Numbered from the stretch's first letter, positions 1-8,411 are shown. The stretch is 43,777 bases of DNA from Bacteriovoracaceae bacterium (GCA_028378565.1 JAONMX010000010.1:1-43777), one strand, 5' to 3'. The notes: a model not told the origin generated them from the letters alone. Made by a program: numbers and translations.

Positions 1-1008
1 AACTTCTCTATAACCTTCTGATTTTTCAATGTTATTATCTCTTTCTTCTTCTTCTCTTAATGCTCTTCTTTCCTCGAGCTCTCTTTTTTGTTCATCTAAC
101 TCTTGTTTTCTATCATAAGTTACGAAGTTTAAAATTGCGTTTGATAAAGGTCCTGTCGAGAATGTTACCTTCATCTCGTTTCCGTTAATCACTGAAACAA
201 TTCCTGTTACTTCTCCGAACTCACCAAACTGACCATTATCTCCTAGAGTTAATGTAATACCGTCTATTCCATTTTCATTCTTTGTACCTTTGTGTAACTC
301 TACAAAATCAATTGTAAGTACTCCGTTATTTAAGCTTGCAGAACCGGAAAGGTTATTACTACCTCTTAATACAGATCTACTCTTTTTAATATCTAAAGCA
401 GTATTTAATATAAGCTCACCTTCAATGTTGAACTTATCAACAGGGTCTTTCTTTAATTCTACTTCTTCTTTTTCAACTTCATTTACACTTTCTGCAATCT
501 CTACTTTTTCTTCAGTTTCTTTAACTTTTCTGGCTTCAATAATTTCATAACCAGCACCATAAGGTTTAAATAGAGCTATTCTTCCTTCATCTGTTAGGAT
601 CGATATTTTAAATGTTTGCTCATCATCATTATTAATTTTCACAGTTGATAATTCGATTAGTTCAAATTGTGCCTCAGAATAACCATTCTTATCTTCTGGA
701 TTATTTAATTTATCATATTCAACTTCACCTTTTTCATTAAGGTATCTTGTAATTTCCCATTTACCATTTACTAATTCTTTTTTATCAAAGTTTACGATCT
801 TTACAGCAGGATATGTTTTCAATACCTGTTGTGAGGCTACATTTCTTTTGTAGTCAGAATTTTCATCTATTGTTAGTTGAAAATTTTGATCTTCAACAAA
901 ACTAACAGAATAGAATTTTTGATCGTAGTATGACTCAGCAAATGCAAAGAGACTTACTAATGAAGTCACTACAATTGTCGATTTCCATACAAGGTTTAAA
1001 ACCTTCAT
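1..1008 (-). CDS. Secreted protein of unknown family, 3' end outside window
   Basis: The reading frame is open on the minus strand from the ATG at 1008 to the window edge (336 codons, no stop), so the C-terminus is missing. A good ribosome site (GGGAG, about 6 nt upstream) supports the start. The N-terminus is a signal peptide of about 24 residues (MKVLNLVWK, then a hydrophobic core ending AFA before ESYYD), so the product is probably periplasmic or outer membrane. Residues about 160-190 are a Lys/Glu-rich segment, residues about 190-295 look like a beta-rich domain with many Gly/Asn/Thr turns, and residues about 300-330 are a highly charged Glu/Arg predicted coiled coil. I do not recognise the family. 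It lies downstream of the mrp operon but is separated from it by 175 nt, so it probably has its own promoter. Confidence 0.75.
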   Translation of the reverse strand, partial: MKVLNLVWKSTIVVTSLVSLFAFAESYYDQKFYSVSFVEDQNFQLTIDENSDYKRNVASQQVLKTYPAVKIVNFDKKELVNGKWEITRYLNEKGEVEYDKLNNPEDKNGYSEAQFELIELSTVKINNDDEQTFKISILTDEGRIALFKPYGAGYEIIEARKVKETEEKVEIAESVNEVEKEEVELKKDPVDKFNIEGELILNTALDIKKSRSVLRGSNNLSGSASLNNGVLTIDFVELHKGTKNENGIDGITLTLGDNGQFGEFGEVTGIVSVINGNEMKVTFSTGPLSNAILNFVTYDRKQELDEQKRELEERRALREEEERDNNIEKSEGYREV

Positions 1009-1183
1009 AACTTGCTCCCATAGAGTTTATCTACAGAAGTAATTGCAACACCCGCGCCACATCGCAGCACTATTTACTTTTTGGAGTTTCAGCCCTAAGT
1101 GTTTGATATTGCGTTGTTCTTGTATGAATTTAATACGTGTTTAGATTTTAGACTGTATAGAATATAGACAACTAACTTAAAAA

Positions 1184-1375
1184 TTAGTCAAAGGTTGGGG
1201 TCTTACCAAGGTAGTCACCATGGCTAGCTTTAAAGCGCTTAAGTGCTATTACAACAAGATCATCTATAGCGATTCCACTAACTTCGGCCATTTTTTCGAT
1301 ATTTTCGACAATATCCTTTTCTATTTTAACGGATAGTTGCTTTAGTTCACCCTGATTATGCTTTTGTGACTTCAT
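1184..1375 (-). CDS. Small ribbon-helix-helix-like protein
   Basis: This 63-residue protein has the look of a MetJ/Arc-type ribbon-helix-helix domain. A short strand (KQLSVKIEKDIVENIEKMAE, residues about 12-31) is followed by a turn and a second helix containing IDDLVVIALKRFK. Such domains usually bind DNA as dimers. The start is supported by AGGAG about 6 nt upstream. It is the last gene of a tight minus-strand set (Mrp, then a DUF4388 protein, 14 nt before it). The short C-terminal tail (HGDYLGKTPTFD) is not part of the fold. The function is not known; it could be an autoregulator or a protein-binding adaptor. The family call rests on pattern only. Confidence 0.65.
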   Translation of the reverse strand: MKSQKHNQGELKQLSVKIEKDIVENIEKMAEVSGIAIDDLVVIALKRFKASHGDYLGKTPTFD

Positions 1376-1389
1376 TAGAAGGCTCCTAT

Positions 1390-1923
1390 TTACTTAATTA
1401 CCCTTAAAGCGTTCATTTTCCTCAAAGAGACTAATATCGTTGTAATATCATTCTCTGATAGAGGGCTGTTTTCATAAACTTCTGATACTTTATTATAATC
1501 TGAGATTAGTGACAAGACATCAAATTCTCTTATTGAAATGTGATCACCTTCTAAAATAAAGTCTGATTTAATCAAGATTTTAAGATCTGCTGGTGGCCTT
1601 AGTTTGGTTGAGCTTTTAAATTTATTATATTCACTCTCAGCTGAAGTCTTAAACTCATTAAAGGATAACTGGAATAGAATATCCCCTTCATTGATAATCT
1701 CAGGCTCTGCAATAAATTTTAAGAGGCCATCATCATCAATGTCTTCAAATACAACTTTGAACAGTGAGTGCCGTCCAGATCCATCTTTATAATGGCAATT
1801 TACGATCTGACCATCTAGTAGATAGACAGCACCTAAATACTGACCGCTCTCTTTTGTTAAGATATTGATTTTACCCGTAAAGCCGAAAGTGACTTGATCT
1901 TTAATTGTATTAACTAGACTCAT
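1390..1923 (-). CDS. DUF4388 (PatA N-terminal-like) domain protein
   Basis: This 177-residue protein carries no signal peptide. Its first ~100 residues fit the DUF4388 pattern found in PatA-like response regulators and in many deltaproteobacterial and Bdellovibrio gliding or signalling proteins: an N-terminal helix, then strands with the core GxIxILTKExGQYLGAVYLLDGQIVNC-type arrangement (about residues 16-40). The C-terminal ~70 residues form a mixed helical region that may be a winged-helix-like module (SLISDYNKVSEVYENSPLSE, then a helix ending at residue 177). Its ATG overlaps the stop of mrp in an ATGA arrangement (1920-1923), and I see no separate Shine-Dalgarno, so it is probably translated by coupling to mrp. 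The biochemical role of DUF4388 is not established; a protein-interaction role is usually assumed. Confidence 0.7.
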   Translation of the reverse strand: MSLVNTIKDQVTFGFTGKINILTKESGQYLGAVYLLDGQIVNCHYKDGSGRHSLFKVVFEDIDDDGLLKFIAEPEIINEGDILFQLSFNEFKTSAESEYNKFKSSTKLRPPADLKILIKSDFILEGDHISIREFDVLSLISDYNKVSEVYENSPLSENDITTILVSLRKMNALRVIK

Positions 1924-3077
1924 TTAAATAGTTTTTTAAAAAACCCTTCTTTTTTAGTTCCAGATAATAGTTTATCAATTTCTGATGCAGATTCCATATA
2001 ATTCTCAAAAACAATATTTCCTGCATTTTTCTCGTCGGCCATATAAGGAAGCCCTTCGTCGGCAGACTCTCTCAGATTCGTTAAAAGGGGAATCTCTCCA
2101 AGATAGTTTAAGTCTAACTCTTTTGCTGTACTCTTTACCCCACCTTCACCAAAAATATAGTACTTCTTTGAAGGTTGATCCTCTGGAACAAAGTAACTCA
2201 TATTTTCAATCATTCCCACAATCGGAACTTTTACTTGCTCAAACATTTTCATGCCCTTGCGGGTATCGGCCAAAGCAACTGACTGAGGAGTAGATATTAT
2301 AATTGCACCATCTACCTCTGTGGTTTGTACCATTGATAGTTGCATATCACCCGTACCTGGAGGTAAGTCAATTAAAAGATAATCAAGCTCACCCCAATCT
2401 ACATCAAAGAGAAATTGATTGAGCACTCCACCCAACATTGGCCCTCTCCAGATAACCGGATCATCCTCACCAATAAAGAGGCCAAAGCTTATAAATTTTA
2501 GTCCATTGCTTTCAATGGGCTTTATTTTTTTATCTTCAGTGGCACTTGGTTTTTCACCACGCTTCCCAAGGAGCATAGGCATTGATGGACCGTAAATATC
2601 TGCATCTAAAATCCCAACTTTTTTACCAAGTCTAGATAGAGAACAAGCAATATTTGCAGTAAAGGTGGATTTTCCAACACCACCCTTACATGAGCTAATA
2701 GCAATTACATTTTTTACATTTGGAACTCTTTTCTTTTGTCCAACAGTACCGTGACCTACATTTAACTGTGCCTGAGGTGCTTTTTGTTTTGCTTTCTCAC
2801 TAGGCTTACTTTCACTAGTGCTAGCTTTATTAAATATATCGTTTGAGTTTTTAGAGACTGACTTTATAAAGATATTTTCTTCTGTAAAAACATTTTCCAA
2901 ATTCTTGTAGATTTGGTCTTCTATTTCTCTTTTTTGTTTTGGGTCGATGCCATCTCTTTGAAATAAGATCGTAACTGTCTCCCCTTCTTTCTTAATATCA
3001 ACCCATCTCTTCTCTTCTTCAAGTGTCTTTCCTGTAACGGGATTGGTTATATTTTTTAACTCTTCTATTTGGATCAT
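1920..3077 (-). CDS. mrp: Mrp/ApbC/NBP35-family P-loop ATPase
   Basis: The family carries Fe-S clusters to apoproteins in the cytoplasm. Residues about 5-80 are a divergent MIP18/DUF59-type N-terminal domain, residues about 80-115 a polar linker (Lys, Ser, Gln), and residues 120-370 the deviant Walker A ATPase with CKGGVGKST at 130-138, DADIYGPSMP at about 158-167 and DLPPGTGD at about 237-244. At 292-313, where most Mrp proteins have MSYFxCPxCG, this one reads NMSYFVPEDQPSKKYYIFGEGG-like sequence with no cysteines. The CxxC that binds the bridging cluster is therefore absent. I recall a similar cysteine-less form in Bacteroidetes, so it may be a subfamily trait rather than damage. The start has AGGAG 7 nt upstream. 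It is the first gene of the mrp - DUF4388 - RHH operon. Confidence 0.9.
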   Translation of the reverse strand: MIQIEELKNITNPVTGKTLEEEKRWVDIKKEGETVTILFQRDGIDPKQKREIEDQIYKNLENVFTEENIFIKSVSKNSNDIFNKASTSESKPSEKAKQKAPQAQLNVGHGTVGQKKRVPNVKNVIAISSCKGGVGKSTFTANIACSLSRLGKKVGILDADIYGPSMPMLLGKRGEKPSATEDKKIKPIESNGLKFISFGLFIGEDDPVIWRGPMLGGVLNQFLFDVDWGELDYLLIDLPPGTGDMQLSMVQTTEVDGAIIISTPQSVALADTRKGMKMFEQVKVPIVGMIENMSYFVPEDQPSKKYYIFGEGGVKSTAKELDLNYLGEIPLLTNLRESADEGLPYMADEKNAGNIVFENYMESASEIDKLLSGTKKEGFFKKLFK

Positions 3078-3182
3078 ATTTGTCTCCTAAAACCCTTTAT
3101 TTTCAATAAAAACCCTAGCATCGTTTACTAAAAACCGATAACATATTAGTACAGAATTTTTTTAGAAAAAGGTAAACACACA

Positions 3183-3761
3183 GTGGCAACCTATAAAAGA
3201 AGTACATATTTAATTAATCCAGCTTTTCAATTAAAGCTCTCAGGATTCATCTGTCTCCTAGTATTTATATCAAGTATTATTTACCCATATACAATCTACG
3301 AGATGTTAAGCAGTTTTATCCAGCAAATTGCAGGTACGAACCCTCAAATGTCCTCACAACTGGCTGAAAGTAGGAAAAGTCTCCTTATTATGCTTACTGT
3401 ATGGCAACTAGGTTTCACTCTGCTTGTTTTTATTATCTGTATTCTTATGAGCCATAAAATTGCTGGCCCAATGTACAAGTTGCAAAAATTTCTACATGGC
3501 GTCCAAGACAATGGCTTTAATGATAGACTTTTCTTTAGGAAAGGCGATTACTTTCACGAGGTCGCTGATGATGTAAACGAAACGTTAGAGGACCTAGAGG
3601 AAAAGTACCAAAGTGATATCGTTTATTTAGCTGAAGTATCAAGTTACTTAAATAATTTATCAATGGTTGTTCCTGATGACAAAAAAGTTGTTCTAAATGA
3701 AATCACTCAAAGATTGGGTGAAATTCAAGAAAGATATAGAACAAACAATCTATCAGAGTAA
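3183..3761 (+). CDS. Two-TM membrane protein with HAMP-like domain, no output domain
   Basis: The start is GTG, preceded by AAAAGG. The 192-residue protein has one membrane segment at about 18-38, a short periplasmic loop of about 30 residues (QQIAGTNPQMSSQLAESRKS), and a second at about 69-90. A HAMP-like stretch follows, starting SHKIAGPMYKLQKFLHGVQ (about 90-108), with the typical Pro after the membrane and heptad spacing, and then a helical coiled coil to the C-terminus. No kinase, methyl-accepting, GGDEF or other output domain follows. It could be a stripped signalling relay that passes a conformational change to a partner, or a structural coiled-coil protein. It is 34 nt upstream of, and co-directional with, an Slt70-like transglycosylase and is probably co-transcribed with it. 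Confidence 0.7.
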   Translation: MATYKRSTYLINPAFQLKLSGFICLLVFISSIIYPYTIYEMLSSFIQQIAGTNPQMSSQLAESRKSLLIMLTVWQLGFTLLVFIICILMSHKIAGPMYKLQKFLHGVQDNGFNDRLFFRKGDYFHEVADDVNETLEDLEEKYQSDIVYLAEVSSYLNNLSMVVPDDKKVVLNEITQRLGEIQERYRTNNLSE

Positions 3762-3795
3762 GTTATTTTTCTATGCATGTTGATATGGAGGTCAT

Positions 3796-5754
3796 TTGCA
3801 AAAGGGAATTCTTTCTATATTCATTTTTGTACATGTGCTAAGTGTACATGCAGCACTAAAGAACGACCTCGACAAAGAACGCCTCACAACAACAAAAGAA
3901 GAAATTCGTTTAGCATCTAAAATCTCATCACATTATAGAAATCTACGAAAGTATCGTGTTAGTCAAAAGAATACTAAATCCATCCTTCACTTAATTTCTA
4001 AAACAAAAACTTTTAATGATTTTGAAGCGTACTTTAAAAACATATCTACTAAAAACTTAAACCCTTCAGATTGTCTAAAGTTTAACTCTAATACCAATAA
4101 TCTTGTTTTAAACTCTATTCACAAAAAAGCTTTTAAGTACTGTTTTTCTGTAAGTTTCAAAAAAGATTCTCCTAAAAACATTAGTCAAAAAGACCACTCC
4201 GATCTAATCAATTACTTACTTAAAAGAAAACTAAATAGACAAGCAGAGACTTATCTTAAATATCTTTCCAGTCACCAACCAAAAATGCTTCAAAAGATAA
4301 GCGGCCACATTATCTCATTAAATATCATTCCCAACTCTAGATTACTTTCCATCATTCCAATTGATCAGAAGTTCACACAGTACCTACAAAGCAAGAAAGC
4401 ATTTGATTATGGTGATCGATATTTTAACAGAGAGCTTTCTAAAATCATGAATAGCTTCAAGTCTGCATATTTCATGGGAGATGAGGAAGAGGCTCAAGAG
4501 ATTCTCAATGAGGGGCTAGACTTTTACAAAAACAATCGAGCATTTATCAATAAAGATAAGGCATGGACATTATTTCTAAGAAGTGGGAAAAAGTTTTTAA
4601 GAAATAACATTCATGAAGTCGCTATTGATTTCTTTAAGTTAAGTGAGAAAATTGCAAATGATGAAGATAAGCTTGAGTCACAATTTCAGACGATTTTTAC
4701 ATTCGTTCAGAATAACGACTATTCTGGTGCAATTAACTTCATCAAAGATAAAAAATTGTCAGAACAGTTCCCATCCCTTAATAGTAAACTCCGCTTTTGG
4801 ATTGCTTATGTTTTTGACAACTCAAAAGAATGGACGACAGCTAAAAAACTATATCAGGATGTCATTAAGTTTAATCCACTAAGTTTCTATTCAATTTTAA
4901 GCTTAAAAAAACTAAGCTCAATAACTCCAGGTATAGACATCAATCTTTTATTTTCTAAGCCATCTGTCATAGATACATCCAACTTTTTTAACACTAAGGC
5001 TAAACTCTTTAGACAATTTCAGTCTTGGGTAGATATTAAAAACTCTAACTTTACAGAGATTTCATTATCTCAAATTGAGCGTGATTTATTTCAATCCCAC
5101 AAAGATGAGCTTTATCGACATAATGCTATAAAATATCTTCTCTCAAAACTAGTAGAGAAGAAGATGTTCTTATCAACTTTTAAAACTACTTATAAACATT
5201 TAATAAAAAAAAAAAATATTCTCTTTGATAAAGATGTACTCTCTTTTCTTTTTCCTTTTGAGTTTTATGAAAGAATTGCTTTTCACAATAAGCACATCGA
5301 CCCGATTGTTCCCCTAAGTCTCATTCGACAAGAATCTGCCTTTAATCCGTCTGCCTACAGTCGAGCTGGTGCTCGTGGGCTTATGCAATTATTACCAAGC
5401 ACAGCAAGAGGTATGAGACGAAGATTAAAAAGTAGATCTTTATATCAACCGAATTTAAATATCTATCTCGGTTCGAGATACTTAAATGGACTTATTGAAA
5501 AAAATGAAGGGAACCTTATCTACGCCCTAGCAAGTTATAATGCTGGTCAAGGAAATGTTAAAAAGTGGAGAAGTAGCTTTCTAACTCAGAGTAATCCTCT
5601 CTACACTATCGAATCTATTCCTTTTAAGGAAACAAGAAAGTACGTTAAATTAATCTATAGAAATATGTTCTTCTACCAACTTCTTCAAGATAATAAAGAG
5701 TTTTTTAAAAAGCCTTTAGAAGAGTCTTTAGTATTGAATAATTTTAAACGTTAA
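3796..5754 (+). CDS. Slt70-like soluble lytic murein transglycosylase
   Basis: It cleaves the glycan strands of peptidoglycan to 1,6-anhydro muropeptides in the periplasm. The chosen start is TTG at 3796, preceded by GGAGG. It gives a signal peptide (QKGILSIFIFVHVLSVHA). Residues about 30-470 are alpha-helical, consistent with the ring-shaped superhelical region of Slt70. Residues about 495-640 are the SLT domain: LSLIRQESAFNPSAYSRAGA with catalytic Glu513, then RGLMQLLPSTA and ALASYNAGQGNV. The length (652) is close to E. coli Slt70 (about 645). Codons about 470-474 are read from a run of 12 A just before the catalytic domain. The 3' end overlaps ychF by 11 nt on the opposite strand. In a predatory bacterium it could act on its own wall or the prey wall. 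Confidence 0.88.
   Translation: MQKGILSIFIFVHVLSVHAALKNDLDKERLTTTKEEIRLASKISSHYRNLRKYRVSQKNTKSILHLISKTKTFNDFEAYFKNISTKNLNPSDCLKFNSNTNNLVLNSIHKKAFKYCFSVSFKKDSPKNISQKDHSDLINYLLKRKLNRQAETYLKYLSSHQPKMLQKISGHIISLNIIPNSRLLSIIPIDQKFTQYLQSKKAFDYGDRYFNRELSKIMNSFKSAYFMGDEEEAQEILNEGLDFYKNNRAFINKDKAWTLFLRSGKKFLRNNIHEVAIDFFKLSEKIANDEDKLESQFQTIFTFVQNNDYSGAINFIKDKKLSEQFPSLNSKLRFWIAYVFDNSKEWTTAKKLYQDVIKFNPLSFYSILSLKKLSSITPGIDINLLFSKPSVIDTSNFFNTKAKLFRQFQSWVDIKNSNFTEISLSQIERDLFQSHKDELYRHNAIKYLLSKLVEKKMFLSTFKTTYKHLIKKKNILFDKDVLSFLFPFEFYERIAFHNKHIDPIVPLSLIRQESAFNPSAYSRAGARGLMQLLPSTARGMRRRLKSRSLYQPNLNIYLGSRYLNGLIEKNEGNLIYALASYNAGQGNVKKWRSSFLTQSNPLYTIESIPFKETRKYVKLIYRNMFFYQLLQDNKEFFKKPLEESLVLNNFKR
5205..5216 (+). 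repeat. 12-A homopolymer inside the transglycosylase gene
   Basis: This is an uninterrupted run of 12 A, the longest homopolymer I noticed in the window. It encodes part of a Lys-Lys-Lys-Asn stretch just upstream of the SLT catalytic domain. Runs of this length are known to be prone to replication and polymerase slippage; any effect here is inference. Confidence 0.95.
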
Positions 5755-6853
5755 ATCTAAAGTGAATGATGTCGCCATCTTTTACAACATATTCTTTACC
5801 TTCAATTCTTAACTTTCCGGCTTCTTTAACCTTCTGTTCAGTACCAAGTGTAAACAAATCTTCACAGTGATATATTTCTGCCTTAATAAAGCCTCGCTCA
5901 AAATCCGTGTGAATAATCCCTGCTGCTTGTGGAGCTTTATAGCCAAGTTTAAATGTCCAGGCCCTTACCTCTTTTTCACCAGCAGTAAAATAGGTCTTTA
6001 AGCCTAGTAAGTCGTAAGCTTCTCTCGTTAGTATTTGTAGCCCAGACTTCTCTAACCCAGCTGCTTCCAAAAACTCTGCACGCTCGTCTTCAGTTTCCAA
6101 TGCTGAAATTTCAGACTCTAGCTTTCCACATATTTTTATTACTTTTGAACCATCTTCCGCTGCGACTTCTTTAACTTTTTTTACATGGTCATTGTCTTCT
6201 GTGAGTCCATCTTCATCAACATTACATAAATATAAAACTGGCTTAAGAGTAATAAAGTTAAATTCCTTTATTGCTTCAACATCATCCTCTGTAAGCTCTA
6301 AATTTCTTACAGGATTACCTTCTTCCAGGTGACCCTTTAGTCTTTCAAGAATTGGTAATTGAACCTTTGCTTTAGTGGAGATTTCTTTGTTCTGACTTTT
6401 TAACGATTTTGGAAGAGTTGTGAGTTTTTTTTCAACAACCTCTAGGTCTGCTAATGCTAATTCGTAATTAATTGTAATAATATCATCCGCAGGATCTACT
6501 TTCCCATTAACATGTACGACTTCAGTATCAACAAAACATCTCACAACATGTGCAATCGCATTTACTTGTCTAATATGACCTAAGAATTGGTTACCTAAAC
6601 CCTCACCCTTACTTGCACCTTTTACCAGTCCTGCAATATCAACAAATTCAATGGCGGTTGGAATTGTTTTTTGTGGAGTAATTCTTTTCGTAATCTCATC
6701 CAATCGATCATCTGATACCGCTACAATTCCAACATTTGGCTCTATCGTACAAAAAGGATAATTTGCTGCTTCCGCTGGTGCAGAGGTTAGTGCCTGAAAA
6801 ATTGTTGATTTTCCTACGTTTGGTAATCCTACTATTCCGCAATTAACTGCCAT
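5744..6853 (-). CDS. ychF: YchF/OLA1-family ribosome-associated ATPase
   Basis: This is a universally conserved TRAFAC-class nucleotidase that prefers ATP to GTP and binds ribosomes. G1 is GLPNVGKST (9-17), G3 is DIAG at 72-75, and the usual NKxD is replaced by the YchF-type NVDE (211-214), the signature of altered base specificity. NYPFCTIEPN (31-40) is another family hallmark. The C-terminal ~85 residues are the TGS domain (FTAGEKEVRAWT onward, ending in a basic and aromatic HFRFNV). The length of 369 matches the family (about 363). The start has AAGGAT upstream. It is the last gene of the tRNA-Gln - prs - pth - ychF set, 12 nt after pth. Confidence 0.97.
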   Translation of the reverse strand: MAVNCGIVGLPNVGKSTIFQALTSAPAEAANYPFCTIEPNVGIVAVSDDRLDEITKRITPQKTIPTAIEFVDIAGLVKGASKGEGLGNQFLGHIRQVNAIAHVVRCFVDTEVVHVNGKVDPADDIITINYELALADLEVVEKKLTTLPKSLKSQNKEISTKAKVQLPILERLKGHLEEGNPVRNLELTEDDVEAIKEFNFITLKPVLYLCNVDEDGLTEDNDHVKKVKEVAAEDGSKVIKICGKLESEISALETEDERAEFLEAAGLEKSGLQILTREAYDLLGLKTYFTAGEKEVRAWTFKLGYKAPQAAGIIHTDFERGFIKAEIYHCEDLFTLGTEQKVKEAGKLRIEGKEYVVKDGDIIHFRFNV

Positions 6854-6865
6854 TTCTTATCCTTT

Positions 6866-7435
6866 TTAAACTAACTTCTTTTTACTATATCTATTTGCTG
6901 CTTTTTCAAAACCTATTTTAAGGCAACTCTCGATTGCATCTCCAGCTTTCTCCATATAGGTGTCAAATGCTATAGACTCATCATTATCATAACTTGATAG
7001 AACATAGCTACTTACATTTCCATGTACTGGACGCCCTATCCCAAGTCTTAAACGCTTAAAATTATTTGTACCAAGGAGTTGATTGATGGATTTGAGTCCA
7101 TTATGGCCGGCTAAACCCCCACCAGATTTAAATGCAATCGTACCAAAGTCTAAGTCTAGCTCATCATGAACGACCAATATTTCTTCGGGTAGAATTTTAA
7201 AAAACTTTGCACAGGGTTGTACTGACTCACCACTAAGATTCATAAATGTCTGTGGCTTTAAAAGAACTGTTTTCTCACCTTCAATAGAAATGTCTGACAT
7301 TAGTCCTTTATACTTCTCTCTCCAATTGAGCCTATTATAAAAACTCAATTTTTCAAAAAGTTGCCAAGCAATATTGTGCCTTGTTCTTTCATATTCTGTT
7401 CCAGGATTACCTAATCCAACTATTAACTTAATCAT
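6866..7435 (-). CDS. pth: Peptidyl-tRNA hydrolase
   Basis: It hydrolyses the ester bond of peptidyl-tRNAs dropped from stalled ribosomes and so recycles tRNA. Family residues are all visible: GLGNPGTEYERTRHN near the N-terminus with Asn10 and catalytic His20, PQTFMNLSG with Asn66, VVHDELDL with Asp91, and GGLAGHNGLKS with Asn112. The length of 189 is typical (about 190-195). It starts only 4 nt after the prs stop and has no clear Shine-Dalgarno, so translation is probably coupled to prs. It is followed by ychF after 12 nt. Neighbouring prs and ychF are its usual partners in proteobacteria. Confidence 0.97.
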   Translation of the reverse strand: MIKLIVGLGNPGTEYERTRHNIAWQLFEKLSFYNRLNWREKYKGLMSDISIEGEKTVLLKPQTFMNLSGESVQPCAKFFKILPEEILVVHDELDLDFGTIAFKSGGGLAGHNGLKSINQLLGTNNFKRLRLGIGRPVHGNVSSYVLSSYDNDESIAFDTYMEKAGDAIESCLKIGFEKAANRYSKKKLV

Positions 7436-7439
7436 GTAG

Positions 7440-8384
7440 TTAAATAAATAGTGAGCTTACAGAATCATTATTGAATGTTCTATGGATGGCTTTTGATAAA
7501 ATTTCTGCAACTGTTAAAACTTTTATTTTTTCAACCTTGAGGCCTTCTTCGCAAAGTGGAATAGTATCTGTAACAATCACTTGGTCTAAAAAGTCAGCAT
7601 CTCTAATTCTTTCTATTGCTGGTTTTGAAAAAATTGGATGTGTTGCACAGGCAACGACTTTGGTTGCACCATTATCTTTTAAGGCCTTACAAGCCTCAAT
7701 TAAAGTACCTGCTGTATCAATCATATCATCGATGATGATACATTCTTTACCTTCTACGTTACCAACAATATTCATTGCTTTGGCGACATTCTTTCCAGTA
7801 CGTCTCTTATCAATCATGGCAATATCGGTTTTTAATTTCTTTGCATAGTGACGAACTCTCTCAACACCACCAGCATCTGGAGAAACAAAGATTGTATTCT
7901 CGTTGGCAACTTCATTTTTAATGTAGTTCACCATAACAGGTGATGCATAAATATTATCAAAAGGAATATTAAAGAATCCTTGAATTTGACCAGCATGGAG
8001 ATCCATTGTGATGACTCTAGTAGCTCCGGCCACAGTAATAAGATCTGCAACTAGTTTTGAAGATATTGGAGTTCGTGGACTTACTTTTCTATCTTGTCTT
8101 GCATAACCATAATGAGGAATAACGGCCGTAATAGAACTAGCTGAAGCTCTTTTTAAAGCATCAATCATAATTAATAGTTCCATCAAATTATCATTAACAG
8201 GAGTACATGTAGACTGCAGAAGAAAGACATCTGCACCTCTTACATTTTTTTCAATCTCACAAAAGATTTCACCGTTAGCAAACCTTACAATCTGAGGATT
8301 AACTAAGTTTACATCAAGGTACTCCGAAATTTTTTGGGATAGGTTAGGGTTTGAGGTTCCTGACACTAGAACTATTCGTTTCAT
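7440..8384 (-). CDS. prs: Ribose-phosphate pyrophosphokinase (PRPP synthetase)
   Basis: It makes PRPP from ribose 5-phosphate and ATP for purine, pyrimidine, histidine, tryptophan and NAD synthesis. Diagnostic motifs are the flexible loop HYGYARQDRK (91-100), DLHAGQIQGFF with metal-binding His130, the PRPP-binding loop IIDDMIDTAGTL (about 217-228), and SPDAGGVERVR at about 168-178. The 314-residue length matches class I enzymes. A GTG/ATG choice is not an issue here: the ATG at 8384 has AAGG 9 nt upstream. It lies 27 nt after the 3' end of tRNA-Gln on the same strand and probably shares its promoter. Confidence 0.98.
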   Translation of the reverse strand: MKRIVLVSGTSNPNLSQKISEYLDVNLVNPQIVRFANGEIFCEIEKNVRGADVFLLQSTCTPVNDNLMELLIMIDALKRASASSITAVIPHYGYARQDRKVSPRTPISSKLVADLITVAGATRVITMDLHAGQIQGFFNIPFDNIYASPVMVNYIKNEVANENTIFVSPDAGGVERVRHYAKKLKTDIAMIDKRRTGKNVAKAMNIVGNVEGKECIIIDDMIDTAGTLIEACKALKDNGATKVVACATHPIFSKPAIERIRDADFLDQVIVTDTIPLCEEGLKVEKIKVLTVAEILSKAIHRTFNNDSVSSLFI

Positions 8385-8411
8385 AGATATAACCTTGTTA
8401 AAAAAAAGAAG

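Noticed and set aside
290-550. Plus-strand open frame of 86 codons (Ser/Leu-rich)
   Set aside because: It lies opposite a 336-codon frame with a signal peptide and good ribosome site; its composition is the mirror of the Glu/Lys-rich coding strand.
1170-1187. ACTAA...TTAGT inverted repeat as terminator of the mrp operon
   Set aside because: The stem is only 5 A/T-rich pairs, overlaps the stop codon and has no clear T run in the right place.
7471-7848. Plus-strand frame of 125 codons opposite prs
   Set aside because: It is the shadow of a very well conserved enzyme gene on the other strand.
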